Assembly: GCA_947175145.1 (NCBI GenBank)
Contig: CAMWLY010000011.1
Location: 1 to 38,586 of the forward strand
From: an uncultured Muribaculaceae bacterium
GTDB taxonomy: Bacteria; Bacteroidota; Bacteroidia; Bacteroidales; Muribaculaceae
Reading direction: 5' to 3'
DNA: 38,586 nucleotides
Shown here piece after piece: positions 32,014-38,586 of the stretch (the stretch's first letter is position 1; every line of letters starts with the position of its first letter). The notes below the pieces were generated by a model that saw only the letters and a program-made list of their open reading frames with translations, had not been told where the DNA came from and did no database searches. Both the position numbers and the translations under genes were made by a program.

Positions 32014-33725
32014 GATTGAGGATTGAGTTTCTCGCGATTTTTCCAGACTTCAAAGTGTATGATGCTTCTGTCGGGATCTTCCTCATCACGTCCTACTTTA
32101 CCCAACACCTGACCTTGCTTTATGGTATCGCCGGTCTTGACACTGGCCGAAGAGAGATTGCCGTAAACGGTGTAGTAGGCTCCATGATTCAGTATCACGA
32201 CTGTGGAATATCCGGAAACCACGTAGACACCGGCCACTTTACCTCCGAATACAGCCTGTGCGGAAGCTCCGTTAGATACTTCTGCATCAATGCCGGGGTT
32301 GTCAAATGTCACACTTGGCATATCAGGCAGTGAGTTGCGCCCGAATGGACTGGTGATACGGAACGATCCGGCCACCGGGCGTGGCAACGAACCGCGCATA
32401 GCTTCAAAAGATGCTCCATTGCCACGAGGCTGTCTCTGCCGAGCCTCGGCGTATGACACCTCTTCGGTTTTCTTTTTATCCGGTTTAGGTTCGGGCTTTG
32501 AGGGCTGCTTCCGCTCTGTTTCCTTCTTGGAAGTCGTTTCCTTTTTAGTCTTGGAATCTTTTTGCGGTTTCTGTTCCTTAGTTTTCTGATCCTTTTTAGG
32601 CTTGACCTCCTTCTTGTCTTCTACCTTCGCATTATCCTTTTTATCGGGAGTTTCAGCATTCTTTTGCACCCTGTTTTCTTCAGCCTGGCGCTTCTGTTGC
32701 TCCGCAAGTTGCTGCTTGCGCTCCTCTTCTCGTTTAGCCGCCCTTTCCCGCTCAATTCGCTCCTGCTCGGCTCTTTTAGCCTCAGCTTCAGCTCTGCGAG
32801 TCTCTTCGGCAATAAGGCTTGCCACCTTATTGCGAAGTGTGTTGACCTCGGCCTGTTTTTTAGCTAAGTGTGCCTGAAGCGCAGTACCATTCTGTTTGAG
32901 CTGAACAACTAATGCATCTTGTTTGCCATATTGAGTTTCAAGTTCTTTCTGTGCTTTAACTTGGCGGTCCAAGGCTTGCTCCTGCATATTCTTGACACCC
33001 GAGAGCTCGCTGCGCTGTTTGGCGAGTGCCGCTACCCGATTGGAAATCTTAGCCGTCTGTTTTTCACGCCAGGCAGAAAATTCCTTGACATACCTGATTC
33101 GGCGCATGGCCTGTGAAAAATCCGACGATGAAAATATGAAAGCTAATAGCGACTTATCATTGCGCTTCTTCTGCATATTTTTTACCGTCTTGAGATATTC
33201 ACCTCTCAGAGAGGCCAATTCCTTTTCATCTGTAGCGATTTTGGATTCAAGTGTGTCTATGCGGTTACTCAATGCATTTACCTGAGATGTAGCCTTATCC
33301 ACCTTGGCTTTTCCGGCAGTAATATCGGCACCAAGGCGGCCAAGCTCCACAAGATTCTTTTTAACTTGCGCTTCATTCTCCTTAATCTGCCGGCGAGTGC
33401 GCGCTATCTCCTCTTGAGTGGCGGCCTGCCGCTTCTTGAGTTCCGCAGAAGTCTCTTTCTTCCCGGTATTTTTCCCGGACCCTTTCCCCTTATTATTTCG
33501 GGTTGTTCCGGTATTCTTCTTACCCGTGCTTTTAGTGCTGTTCTTCTTACCGCTACTTTTTTGCTTTGAGGTTCCGGAACTAACCGCAGTTGTGCGGGAT
33601 TTACCCTTGGGAGAGGCCCAGATGTCAGGCTGCGTGAATGATGCTATCAGGGATACTGCGACTGCAAAAGTCAGTACCCTGAGTTTATCAGCTTTGAAAT
33701 ATGATGTTATAGTTCTGAATGTCAT
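32001..33725 (-). CDS. EnvC-like murein hydrolase activator with degenerate LytM domain
   Basis: A 574-residue exported protein. The N terminus has a signal or anchor helix (about 15-35), then a Ser/Thr/Lys-rich stretch (40-90), two long coiled-coil blocks (about 90-250 and 255-360), another Lys-rich segment (360-440) and a C-terminal LytM/M23 domain (about 453-574). The zinc ligands are mostly lost: the first His is N476 (FDNPGID, with D480 kept), the YxHL His is N523, and the HxH pair reads I555-I556-H557. This matches EnvC, which activates amidases at division without cutting peptidoglycan itself. It is the fourth gene of the dut operon and overlaps the next by 13 nt. Confidence 0.88.
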   Translation of the reverse strand: MTFRTITSYFKADKLRVLTFAVAVSLIASFTQPDIWASPKGKSRTTAVSSGTSKQKSSGKKNSTKSTGKKNTGTTRNNKGKGSGKNTGKKETSAELKKRQAATQEEIARTRRQIKENEAQVKKNLVELGRLGADITAGKAKVDKATSQVNALSNRIDTLESKIATDEKELASLRGEYLKTVKNMQKKRNDKSLLAFIFSSSDFSQAMRRIRYVKEFSAWREKQTAKISNRVAALAKQRSELSGVKNMQEQALDRQVKAQKELETQYGKQDALVVQLKQNGTALQAHLAKKQAEVNTLRNKVASLIAEETRRAEAEAKRAEQERIERERAAKREEERKQQLAEQQKRQAEENRVQKNAETPDKKDNAKVEDKKEVKPKKDQKTKEQKPQKDSKTKKETTSKKETERKQPSKPEPKPDKKKTEEVSYAEARQRQPRGNGASFEAMRGSLPRPVAGSFRITSPFGRNSLPDMPSVTFDNPGIDAEVSNGASAQAVFGGKVAGVYVVSGYSTVVILNHGAYYTVYGNLSSASVKTGDTIKQGQVLGKVGRDEEDPDRSIIHFEVWKNREKLNPQSWIK

Positions 33726-33752
33726 AAAGAAACCGAAATATTGCGATGGGCA

Positions 33753-34592
33753 TTACATGGAAGATAGGAATTCCCTGAATCCTACACGCCGATAGGAGGA
33801 AGTGCGCAGCGGGGTCATCTGAGCTCCGCCCCATTTCACGCTGTTGAAGTCAAGTTCGGCTTGTATCGGCTTCTTACCATTGAATTCCAAATTGAAATCC
33901 AACTGCAGACCCCTATTTTCATATCCATATATGATTTCTGCTGATCCCTCTGATTTATAAGAGGCAACCAGGGCATGAGTCCGCCCCTCCTTTCCCACGA
34001 GATACCCATAACTGAAACCCGGGAGATCAGCGCCGTCATTAACAGGCATCAGCATCCACTCGGAATCGCTTACCTCCGAGATTAAGGCGACAACAGGATT
34101 TTCTGTAGATAATTCGCCGGAGCCGGGGAATACCACACGCGCCAGAAACAACGATTGCAAATCAGATATGCCCCCCGGATATTTACCCAGCATACCGGCA
34201 GCACTTTCCTCCACATATACGCGCTTCATCTTATTGACAGCCAGTACTCTCTGTGGAGTTAGCTCAATCCTGCCAACCTCTCCCATAAGGGGCACGCGAA
34301 CAGATATCTGAATTAGCGAATCACACACCATATACATTTTGACGGTCGGCGAGATGGGAAGCTTATCATATTTGAGCTTTCCGGAGTATTCCACCGACTT
34401 CCAGGGTTGATATGAAGCCGTGATACTCTCGATAGCCGCGAGTGTCTCCTGAACGCTCAGGGGCTGAGAAGGCTGAACCACATCGGATTCAACGGCTCCC
34501 TGTGCATCGAGTGCGAAATTTAGAGTGAGTGCCAATGCTGCAAGCACTTTCACTCCTGATAGTATAACCTTTTTAAATATTGACCTTTTCAT
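33753..34592 (-). CDS. DUF4292 protein
   Basis: A 279-residue exported protein of the DUF4292 family, usually found between a TPR protein and an EnvC-like protein in Bacteroidota. The signal peptide (1-33) lacks a cysteine, so unlike many relatives it is not an obvious lipoprotein. The mature part is beta-rich: WKSVEYSGKLKYDKLPISPTVKMYMVCDSLIQISVRVPLMGEVGRIELTP recalls LolA/LolB-type lipid-binding sheets (domain judged by pattern only). The gap to the TPR gene is 1 nt, and to the EnvC-like gene 27 nt. Confidence 0.85.
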   Translation of the reverse strand: MKRSIFKKVILSGVKVLAALALTLNFALDAQGAVESDVVQPSQPLSVQETLAAIESITASYQPWKSVEYSGKLKYDKLPISPTVKMYMVCDSLIQISVRVPLMGEVGRIELTPQRVLAVNKMKRVYVEESAAGMLGKYPGGISDLQSLFLARVVFPGSGELSTENPVVALISEVSDSEWMLMPVNDGADLPGFSYGYLVGKEGRTHALVASYKSEGSAEIIYGYENRGLQLDFNLEFNGKKPIQAELDFNSVKWGGAQMTPLRTSSYRRVGFREFLSSM

Positions 34593-34593
34593 T

Positions 34594-36450
34594 TTACTCC
34601 TTTACTTCTTCAGGTTCGGAAGTTTGCTTCTGTTTGGCCGCTTTGGGAGCGGCATCTTTAAGCTTTGCGGCAATTTTGCCCAACGCCGGATCATCTGAAT
34701 CTTCTAAATCCTTGTAGGTCTGCACGGCCTTTTGCCAAGCTTCGGTTGCCTCTACCCACTTATCGAGAGCGGCATATATATCTCCTAAATGATCATAAAG
34801 TTCTCCCGACTTATATCCGGATTCCTCCATAATCTTCATGGCTTTCAACTGACTTGCCTCAGCCTCCTCATTCCGGCCGAGCAGGTGCAGAATCCATGCG
34901 TAGGTATCTATATAAGTAGGATTCTCAGCATCTCTGCCTTGCATCACTTTCTGACTCAATTCAAGCGCCTTCTGCAGGTCACCACCATCAATACTCATGA
35001 AATATGCATAGTTATTGAGTGTCATGGAGGCATCCGGATCAAGTGTCAGAGCATTATCGTAGGCCTGATAAGCACCGGCTGTGTCTGACGCCTCATGACG
35101 ACTGTCGCCGAGCGATGTAAAGAGCGCGACAAGCCTGTCAAGCTGCGCCAACGATATTTTAGGATTCAAATCCTTGAGCGATATGATAGTGTCTGTGCGC
35201 AAGCCGGGGTCTATGTCGGTAATCATTTCTGCAAAAGTATTCTGCGCCAACTGATGCATACCGGCCGTCATGGCAAGCGAGGCGTATGTGCCTTTGAGTC
35301 CTGCATCGGGAGTCAGATGCTCCTTGGCCCTTGCATAAGTGTCGATGGCTTCCTGATATTCACCTTGCGAAGCCTGATACATCATGAGCTGCTGCCAATA
35401 TGATATATTCGCGGGATCTTGGTCTATGGCGTATGAAATCTTCTCAACAGCAGTTTTCAAATCGCCCTTGGCGGCATTGTAACGTGCGGCAAGATCAAGC
35501 ACGCGCGGTTCGTGAGGATACTGGCGCGCAAGCACGGAGAAAAGTGTATCGCCACGCGCTGTGCCACTGCCGTCGGTAAGCAAGGTCTGCAAATAGTGAG
35601 CCGTGAGATCTGTCTTCTGTTCCAATCCCAAATCCTCACATAGAAGCACCTCATACATCTTGGCATCATAACCTACCGAATCATTGTTTTGACGGAGATG
35701 ATCCGCAATCGCTAATTTCGCCATACCGGATTCGGGCGATAACTTTTCAGCCTGGAGATATATCTGAAATGCTGAGTCCGGCTTATTTATGACATCGTAC
35801 ACATTCCCCTTCATTACCAAAAAAGCAGCTTGCGAAGGTTCAGACTCAATCAGACGATCTGCTTCGCGAATCGCACCAAGCGTGTCATTAGATGCTAAAA
35901 GCATCGAAATCTTCCGCATCGTTACAGCCGGATTAACCCCGGTCACAACTTCATAACGATTGAGCGCATCTACAGCCTTGAGCAAGTCTCCCCCCTGCGA
36001 ATAGACCTCGGATATGTCTACAAGAATATTTGAGGCATCAGGATTAAGGATATATGTTTTTTCGAGGACAGCGGCAGCTTCATTTACATTGCCAAGCTGT
36101 GAGGCGATGTAGCCATACATCTGCGATTCATATAAATCAGCAGGATATTTCTCTATATATCGGCGCATCATGGCAAGCGATCGCGCCATCTCCTCTTTGG
36201 TTTGCAAAGTATCCAAGCCAATCCCCACACGCCGCGAACCATATGCGTAAGCTGCCTCCACATACGAAGTATCCAGTTCGTATGCGCGCTTGAAATAATC
36301 GTATGCCCTATCCTCATGGCCCTCGGCTTCGGCCACTACACCTGCGGCATATATCTGTCTTGCCTTACGCTTGGAGCCTGCGTCGGCACCCAGCATAAGG
36401 CCACATACCGCCACAAGCAGCAGTAAGGGGAGTATTCTCAATTTTATCAT
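34594..36450 (-). CDS. Exported tetratricopeptide-repeat protein
   Basis: A 618-residue protein with an N-terminal signal peptide (1-25). Tandem TPR helices fill most of the chain, for example [30 protein letters not shown] near the start, [42 protein letters not shown] and [22 protein letters not shown] charged Lys/Glu tail ends it. The VAVC string in the signal is a poor lipobox. TPR proteins scaffold complexes; this one likely acts in the periplasm or at the outer membrane with DUF4292 and EnvC partners. Its start overlaps the dut stop by 4 nt (ATGA). Confidence 0.9.
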   Translation of the reverse strand: MIKLRILPLLLLVAVCGLMLGADAGSKRKARQIYAAGVVAEAEGHEDRAYDYFKRAYELDTSYVEAAYAYGSRRVGIGLDTLQTKEEMARSLAMMRRYIEKYPADLYESQMYGYIASQLGNVNEAAAVLEKTYILNPDASNILVDISEVYSQGGDLLKAVDALNRYEVVTGVNPAVTMRKISMLLASNDTLGAIREADRLIESEPSQAAFLVMKGNVYDVINKPDSAFQIYLQAEKLSPESGMAKLAIADHLRQNNDSVGYDAKMYEVLLCEDLGLEQKTDLTAHYLQTLLTDGSGTARGDTLFSVLARQYPHEPRVLDLAARYNAAKGDLKTAVEKISYAIDQDPANISYWQQLMMYQASQGEYQEAIDTYARAKEHLTPDAGLKGTYASLAMTAGMHQLAQNTFAEMITDIDPGLRTDTIISLKDLNPKISLAQLDRLVALFTSLGDSRHEASDTAGAYQAYDNALTLDPDASMTLNNYAYFMSIDGGDLQKALELSQKVMQGRDAENPTYIDTYAWILHLLGRNEEAEASQLKAMKIMEESGYKSGELYDHLGDIYAALDKWVEATEAWQKAVQTYKDLEDSDDPALGKIAAKLKDAAPKAAKQKQTSEPEEVKE

Positions 36451-36893
36451 TTGGTTCCGGTGTGTCCGAAGCCCCCATCTTCGCGTTTGGTATGGTCAAG
36501 TTCCTTAACCTCCTCCCACTTCACATGTGAGTACTGCTTTATCACCATCTGGCAGATGCGGTCTCCGTCATTGACAGTGAAATCTTCTTGACCGAGATTA
36601 ACCAAGATGATACCCACTTCTCCACGATAGTCGGCATCTACAGTACCCGGAGAATTCATTATGGTGATACCATTGCGAAGCGCCAGACCGCTTCGAGGAC
36701 GTATCTGACATTCATACCCCTCAGGCAACTGCATGAATAAACCTGTGCCGAGAAGCTTTCTTCCACCCGGTTTCAGGGTTACCGGGCCTTCGGGAAGATA
36801 CGCACGCACATCCATGCCGGCAGCCTCAAAGGTACCGTATGCCGGAAGCGGGTGATGGCTCTTATTTATAATTTTTATTTCAACTCTATCCAT
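36447..36893 (-). CDS. dut: dUTP diphosphatase
   Basis: A 148-residue trimeric dUTPase that hydrolyses dUTP to dUMP, keeping uracil out of DNA. All five family motifs are visible: [48 protein letters not shown], and the C-terminal [12 protein letters not shown] arm. The ATG at 36893 is chosen; a TTG three codons upstream is in frame but gives no added conserved sequence. It is the first gene of the dut-TPR-DUF4292-EnvC-FemAB-pseI operon. No clear promoter box was found in the spacer above it. Confidence 0.97.
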   Translation of the reverse strand: MDRVEIKIINKSHHPLPAYGTFEAAGMDVRAYLPEGPVTLKPGGRKLLGTGLFMQLPEGYECQIRPRSGLALRNGITIMNSPGTVDADYRGEVGIILVNLGQEDFTVNDGDRICQMVIKQYSHVKWEEVKELDHTKREDGGFGHTGTK

Positions 36894-36969
36894 AATAATC
36901 AAATTATCTCTATGTATCTAACGTAAAAGACCCCTTTCTGTTAGAACCTGAACGAAAAATATCTATCAT

Positions 36970-37016
36970 TAAAAAAATATGGTCGCCTCCCGATACCGAG
37001 CGACGACTCATATTTT
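36970..37016 (-). terminator. Terminator after the ferredoxin gene
   Basis: On the minus strand AATATG...GTCGC pairs with GCGAC-CATATT, leaving a 4-nt AGTC bulge and a G-rich loop, followed by a T7 tract (plus-strand A7 at 36971-36977). It separates the ferredoxin from dut. Confidence 0.75.
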
Positions 37017-37036
37017 CAGTCTGTTTCGACTCAGGC

Positions 37037-37204
37037 TCAGCCCTCCTCGATAGCATCATTGGGGCAAACTGATGCGCAGCTGCCGCAGCTGATGCATGTA
37101 TCGGGATCGATGTGGTAAATTTCACCCTCTGAAATTGCCTCTACGGGGCAAACGGGCTGACATGTGCCGCAAGCTATGCAGGCGTCTGTAATTACGTAAG
37201 CCAT
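37037..37204 (-). CDS. 2[4Fe-4S] ferredoxin
   Basis: A 55-residue clostridial-type ferredoxin, a cytoplasmic low-potential electron carrier. Two complete cluster motifs are visible: C9-x2-C12-x2-C15-x3-C19-P and C37-x2-C40-x2-C43-x3-C47-P. The sequence starts [15 protein letters not shown] and ends DAIEEG. Full family length, no truncation. It is monocistronic: a consensus promoter lies at 37327-37297 with a leader of about 85 nt, and a terminator at 37016-36970. It is short enough to be missed by a 60-codon cutoff. Confidence 0.96.
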   Translation of the reverse strand: MAYVITDACIACGTCQPVCPVEAISEGEIYHIDPDTCISCGSCASVCPNDAIEEG

Positions 37205-37296
37205 TGCTGTTATTTATTTGATTATTAATGTATTATTCTTATTTTCATCATCTATGCGACTTCGCCCTGTCATAAGCAGTAAGTCACCTCGTGACA

Positions 37297-37327
37297 CAAA
37301 ATTAAATTTATTTATCGAATGTAGCAA
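37297..37327 (-). promoter_or_regulatory. Consensus promoter of the ferredoxin gene
   Basis: On the minus strand TTG (37327-37325), 20 nt, then TAATTTTG (37304-37297), fitting the Bacteroidota consensus. A short GTCAC-GAG-GTGAC hairpin sits at the expected 5' end of the transcript, just downstream of the box. Confidence 0.75.
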
Positions 37328-37373
37328 CTTTCTCCGTTAAAAAAATAGATACCACTCATTATTGCGCTTTATC

Positions 37374-38114
37374 ATGACCACACAACCACTGATTTCAATC
37401 ATTACAATAACTTTTAATGCCGCCGCAGAGATAGCTCCTACTCTGGAATCTGTGAATCAACAGACGTGGTGTGATTTCGAACATATTATTGTAGATGGAG
37501 CTTCCAATGACGATACTATCGGTATCGTTCGCGCTATGTCGCACGCCAGAATACTAAGCGAACCTGACAGGGGATTATACGATGCCATGAATAAAGGTAT
37601 CGGTTTGGCTCGCGGGAAATATCTGCTCTTTCTCAATGCCGGAGATTCTTTTCACTCTCCCGATACACTCCAAGCATACGCCGAGGCTGCAATGAAAGGA
37701 GCTGATATAATATATGGAGACACAGAAATTGTTAATTCCAACAGAGAAACCATCGGTCCGAGGCATCTCAGCGCACCTGCGATACTTAAAGAGGATTCTT
37801 TTGCCGATGGCATGCTTATATGTCATCAGGCCTTTATGGTTCGAAAGGAGATAGCTCCCGAATATGATTTGGCCTATAGATTTTCAGCTGACTACGATTG
37901 GTGCATAAAATGCATTCTGAACTCGCAACCTGATAAAAGGGTTAATCTGGGCAGAGTCACAATTGACTATCTCAGTGACGGTATGACCGATAAAAATAAA
38001 CTCACATCGCTTCGGGAGCGTTACAGAATTATGAGCACACATTATGGTTCTATGCGCACGGCAATCAACCATCTGAAGTTTGTATGGCGCGCCTTTCGGC
38101 GTGGAAGCCTTTAA
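37374..38114 (+). CDS. Family 2 glycosyltransferase
   Basis: A 246-residue GT-A fold enzyme. The N terminus ISIITITFNAA and DGASNDDT (41-48) form the nucleotide-binding part, EPDRGLYDAMNKG lies at 63-75, and the metal-binding acidic motif reads NAGD (88-91). FSADYDW near 180 is the usual acceptor-side acidic motif. It is of the WcaE-like class common in capsule and O-antigen clusters. No membrane segments. The start ATG at 37374 is chosen over the TTG at 37362. It is divergent from ferredoxin, and no -7 box was recognised for it. Donor sugar unknown. Confidence 0.9.
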   Translation: MTTQPLISIITITFNAAAEIAPTLESVNQQTWCDFEHIIVDGASNDDTIGIVRAMSHARILSEPDRGLYDAMNKGIGLARGKYLLFLNAGDSFHSPDTLQAYAEAAMKGADIIYGDTEIVNSNRETIGPRHLSAPAILKEDSFADGMLICHQAFMVRKEIAPEYDLAYRFSADYDWCIKCILNSQPDKRVNLGRVTIDYLSDGMTDKNKLTSLRERYRIMSTHYGSMRTAINHLKFVWRAFRRGSL

Positions 38115-38142
38115 AGGTTAGATAATAATCAAAATAATCAAT

Positions 38143-38340
38143 ATGGATAATAGCAATAATGATCTTAAGCTTAAAGTCACACTATGGCTTTTAGCAATAT
38201 TGGGTGTCGGAGTAATAGTATGCGCGGTTTTGGCAATACTTAAGGTTGCGATAGGTGCGCTCGTGGTAGTGGCAGGTATACTGGCGATATTATGGCTGAT
38301 ATGCTGGTATGGCTACGATAAGCTCCGCAAAAGAAGCTAA
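38143..38340 (+). CDS. Small two-helix membrane protein
   Basis: A 65-residue protein with two hydrophobic helices (about 12-33 and 37-55), a short polar N terminus (MDNSNNDLKLK) and a basic tail (YDKLRKRS), predicting both ends in the cytoplasm. It lies 28 nt after the glycosyltransferase gene, after the pre-start string AGGTTAGATAATAATC, so it may be co-transcribed. No family was recognised and no function is proposed. Confidence 0.7.
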   Translation: MDNSNNDLKLKVTLWLLAILGVGVIVCAVLAILKVAIGALVVVAGILAILWLICWYGYDKLRKRS

Positions 38341-38521
38341 ACCTAACTTCTCACCATATAAAGTGATGGCTAATTTAGCCGGGATAGCTTCATTAGCTTT
38401 GACAAGTGAGATAGCTCGGATAGCACTTATAACTCGGGTGGACTATGGTGCTTCGGATAGCTCCGAGAGGTCGGGAGGTCGGCGGGATAAGGTTTAACTT
38501 CTCTGCTTAACTTACATTTCT

Positions 38522-38561
38522 GATAAGTCTTATAGGTCTTATGTGATATATAAGATTTATC
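38522..38561. repeat. Long AT-rich palindrome near the window end
   Basis: GATAAGTCTTAT (38522-38533) pairs over 12 positions, with one G-T wobble, with ATAAGATTTATC (38550-38561). The loop contains a second GTCTTAT. An A9 tract follows at 38562-38570, so no T-run follows it on either strand. Just upstream (38380-38460) the 6-mer GATAGC occurs four times. Sequences built of CTTATAGGTCTTAT recur between genes in Bacteroidales in my recollection; the function is unknown. Confidence 0.4.
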
Positions 38562-38586
38562 AAAAAAAAAGAGGCTTGATTTCTCA

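Noticed and set aside
38309-38497. 62-codon frame overlapping the end of the small membrane protein
   Set aside because: Its sequence is made largely of the repeated GATAGC words and overlaps a better gene in another frame.

Overview
The window reads as chromosomal DNA from an anaerobic gut-type Bacteroidales, most like Muribaculaceae. The reasons are promoters of the Bacteroidota form (TTTG, about 20 nt, TAnnTTTG), starts preceded by AT-rich leaders without Shine-Dalgarno sites, and characteristic families: DUF3467, DUF4292, a dut-TPR-DUF4292-EnvC cluster, a T9SS-type C-terminal tail and GYF_2 proteins. There is no rRNA, tRNA, CRISPR array, phage or intact insertion sequence. The assignment rests on recalled family features, not on a search.

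Layout. Positions 1-803 have no protein gene but hold terminator hairpins, two copies of a small-RNA-like element and a REP-like palindrome. Positions 804-6350 (+) are one operon: two small GYF_2/CD225 membrane proteins, then pseB, pseC, a pseF-pseH fusion and pseG for pseudaminic acid. Next come a secreted alpha-amylase with starch-binding modules (+), rubrerythrin (-), a Wzx-type flippase, a Crp/Fnr regulator, a lipoprotein (-), sufE and a POT transporter. Positions 14328-18844 (-) are a housekeeping/metabolic operon: greA, HIT protein, iron alcohol dehydrogenase, acyl-CoA ligase, recO. Positions 18845-19288 hold the greA leader and a third copy of the small-RNA-like element. Positions 19289-29926 (-) run from a strong promoter through DUF3467, cysS, an rRNA cytosine methyltransferase, a LolD-like ATPase, a C69 peptidase and three tandem paralogous membrane proteins resembling GT-C glycosyltransferases. 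Positions 30023-36893 (-) are dut, TPR, DUF4292, an EnvC-like protein, a FemAB/GNAT-like protein and pseI. A short ferredoxin (-), a family 2 glycosyltransferase (+) and a small two-helix membrane protein (+) close the window.

Taken together, every step from UDP-GlcNAc to CMP-pseudaminic acid is encoded here: PseB, PseC, PseH (fused), PseG, PseI (24 kb away) and PseF (fused). A flippase, a family 2 glycosyltransferase and three putative GT-C enzymes lie nearby. Since Bacteroidales lack flagella, the sugar probably decorates a capsule, O-antigen-like glycan or glycoprotein. The PseF-PseH fusion, the GYF_2/CD225 pair heading the operon, the GT-C triplet and the repeated small-RNA-like element are the least ordinary parts.
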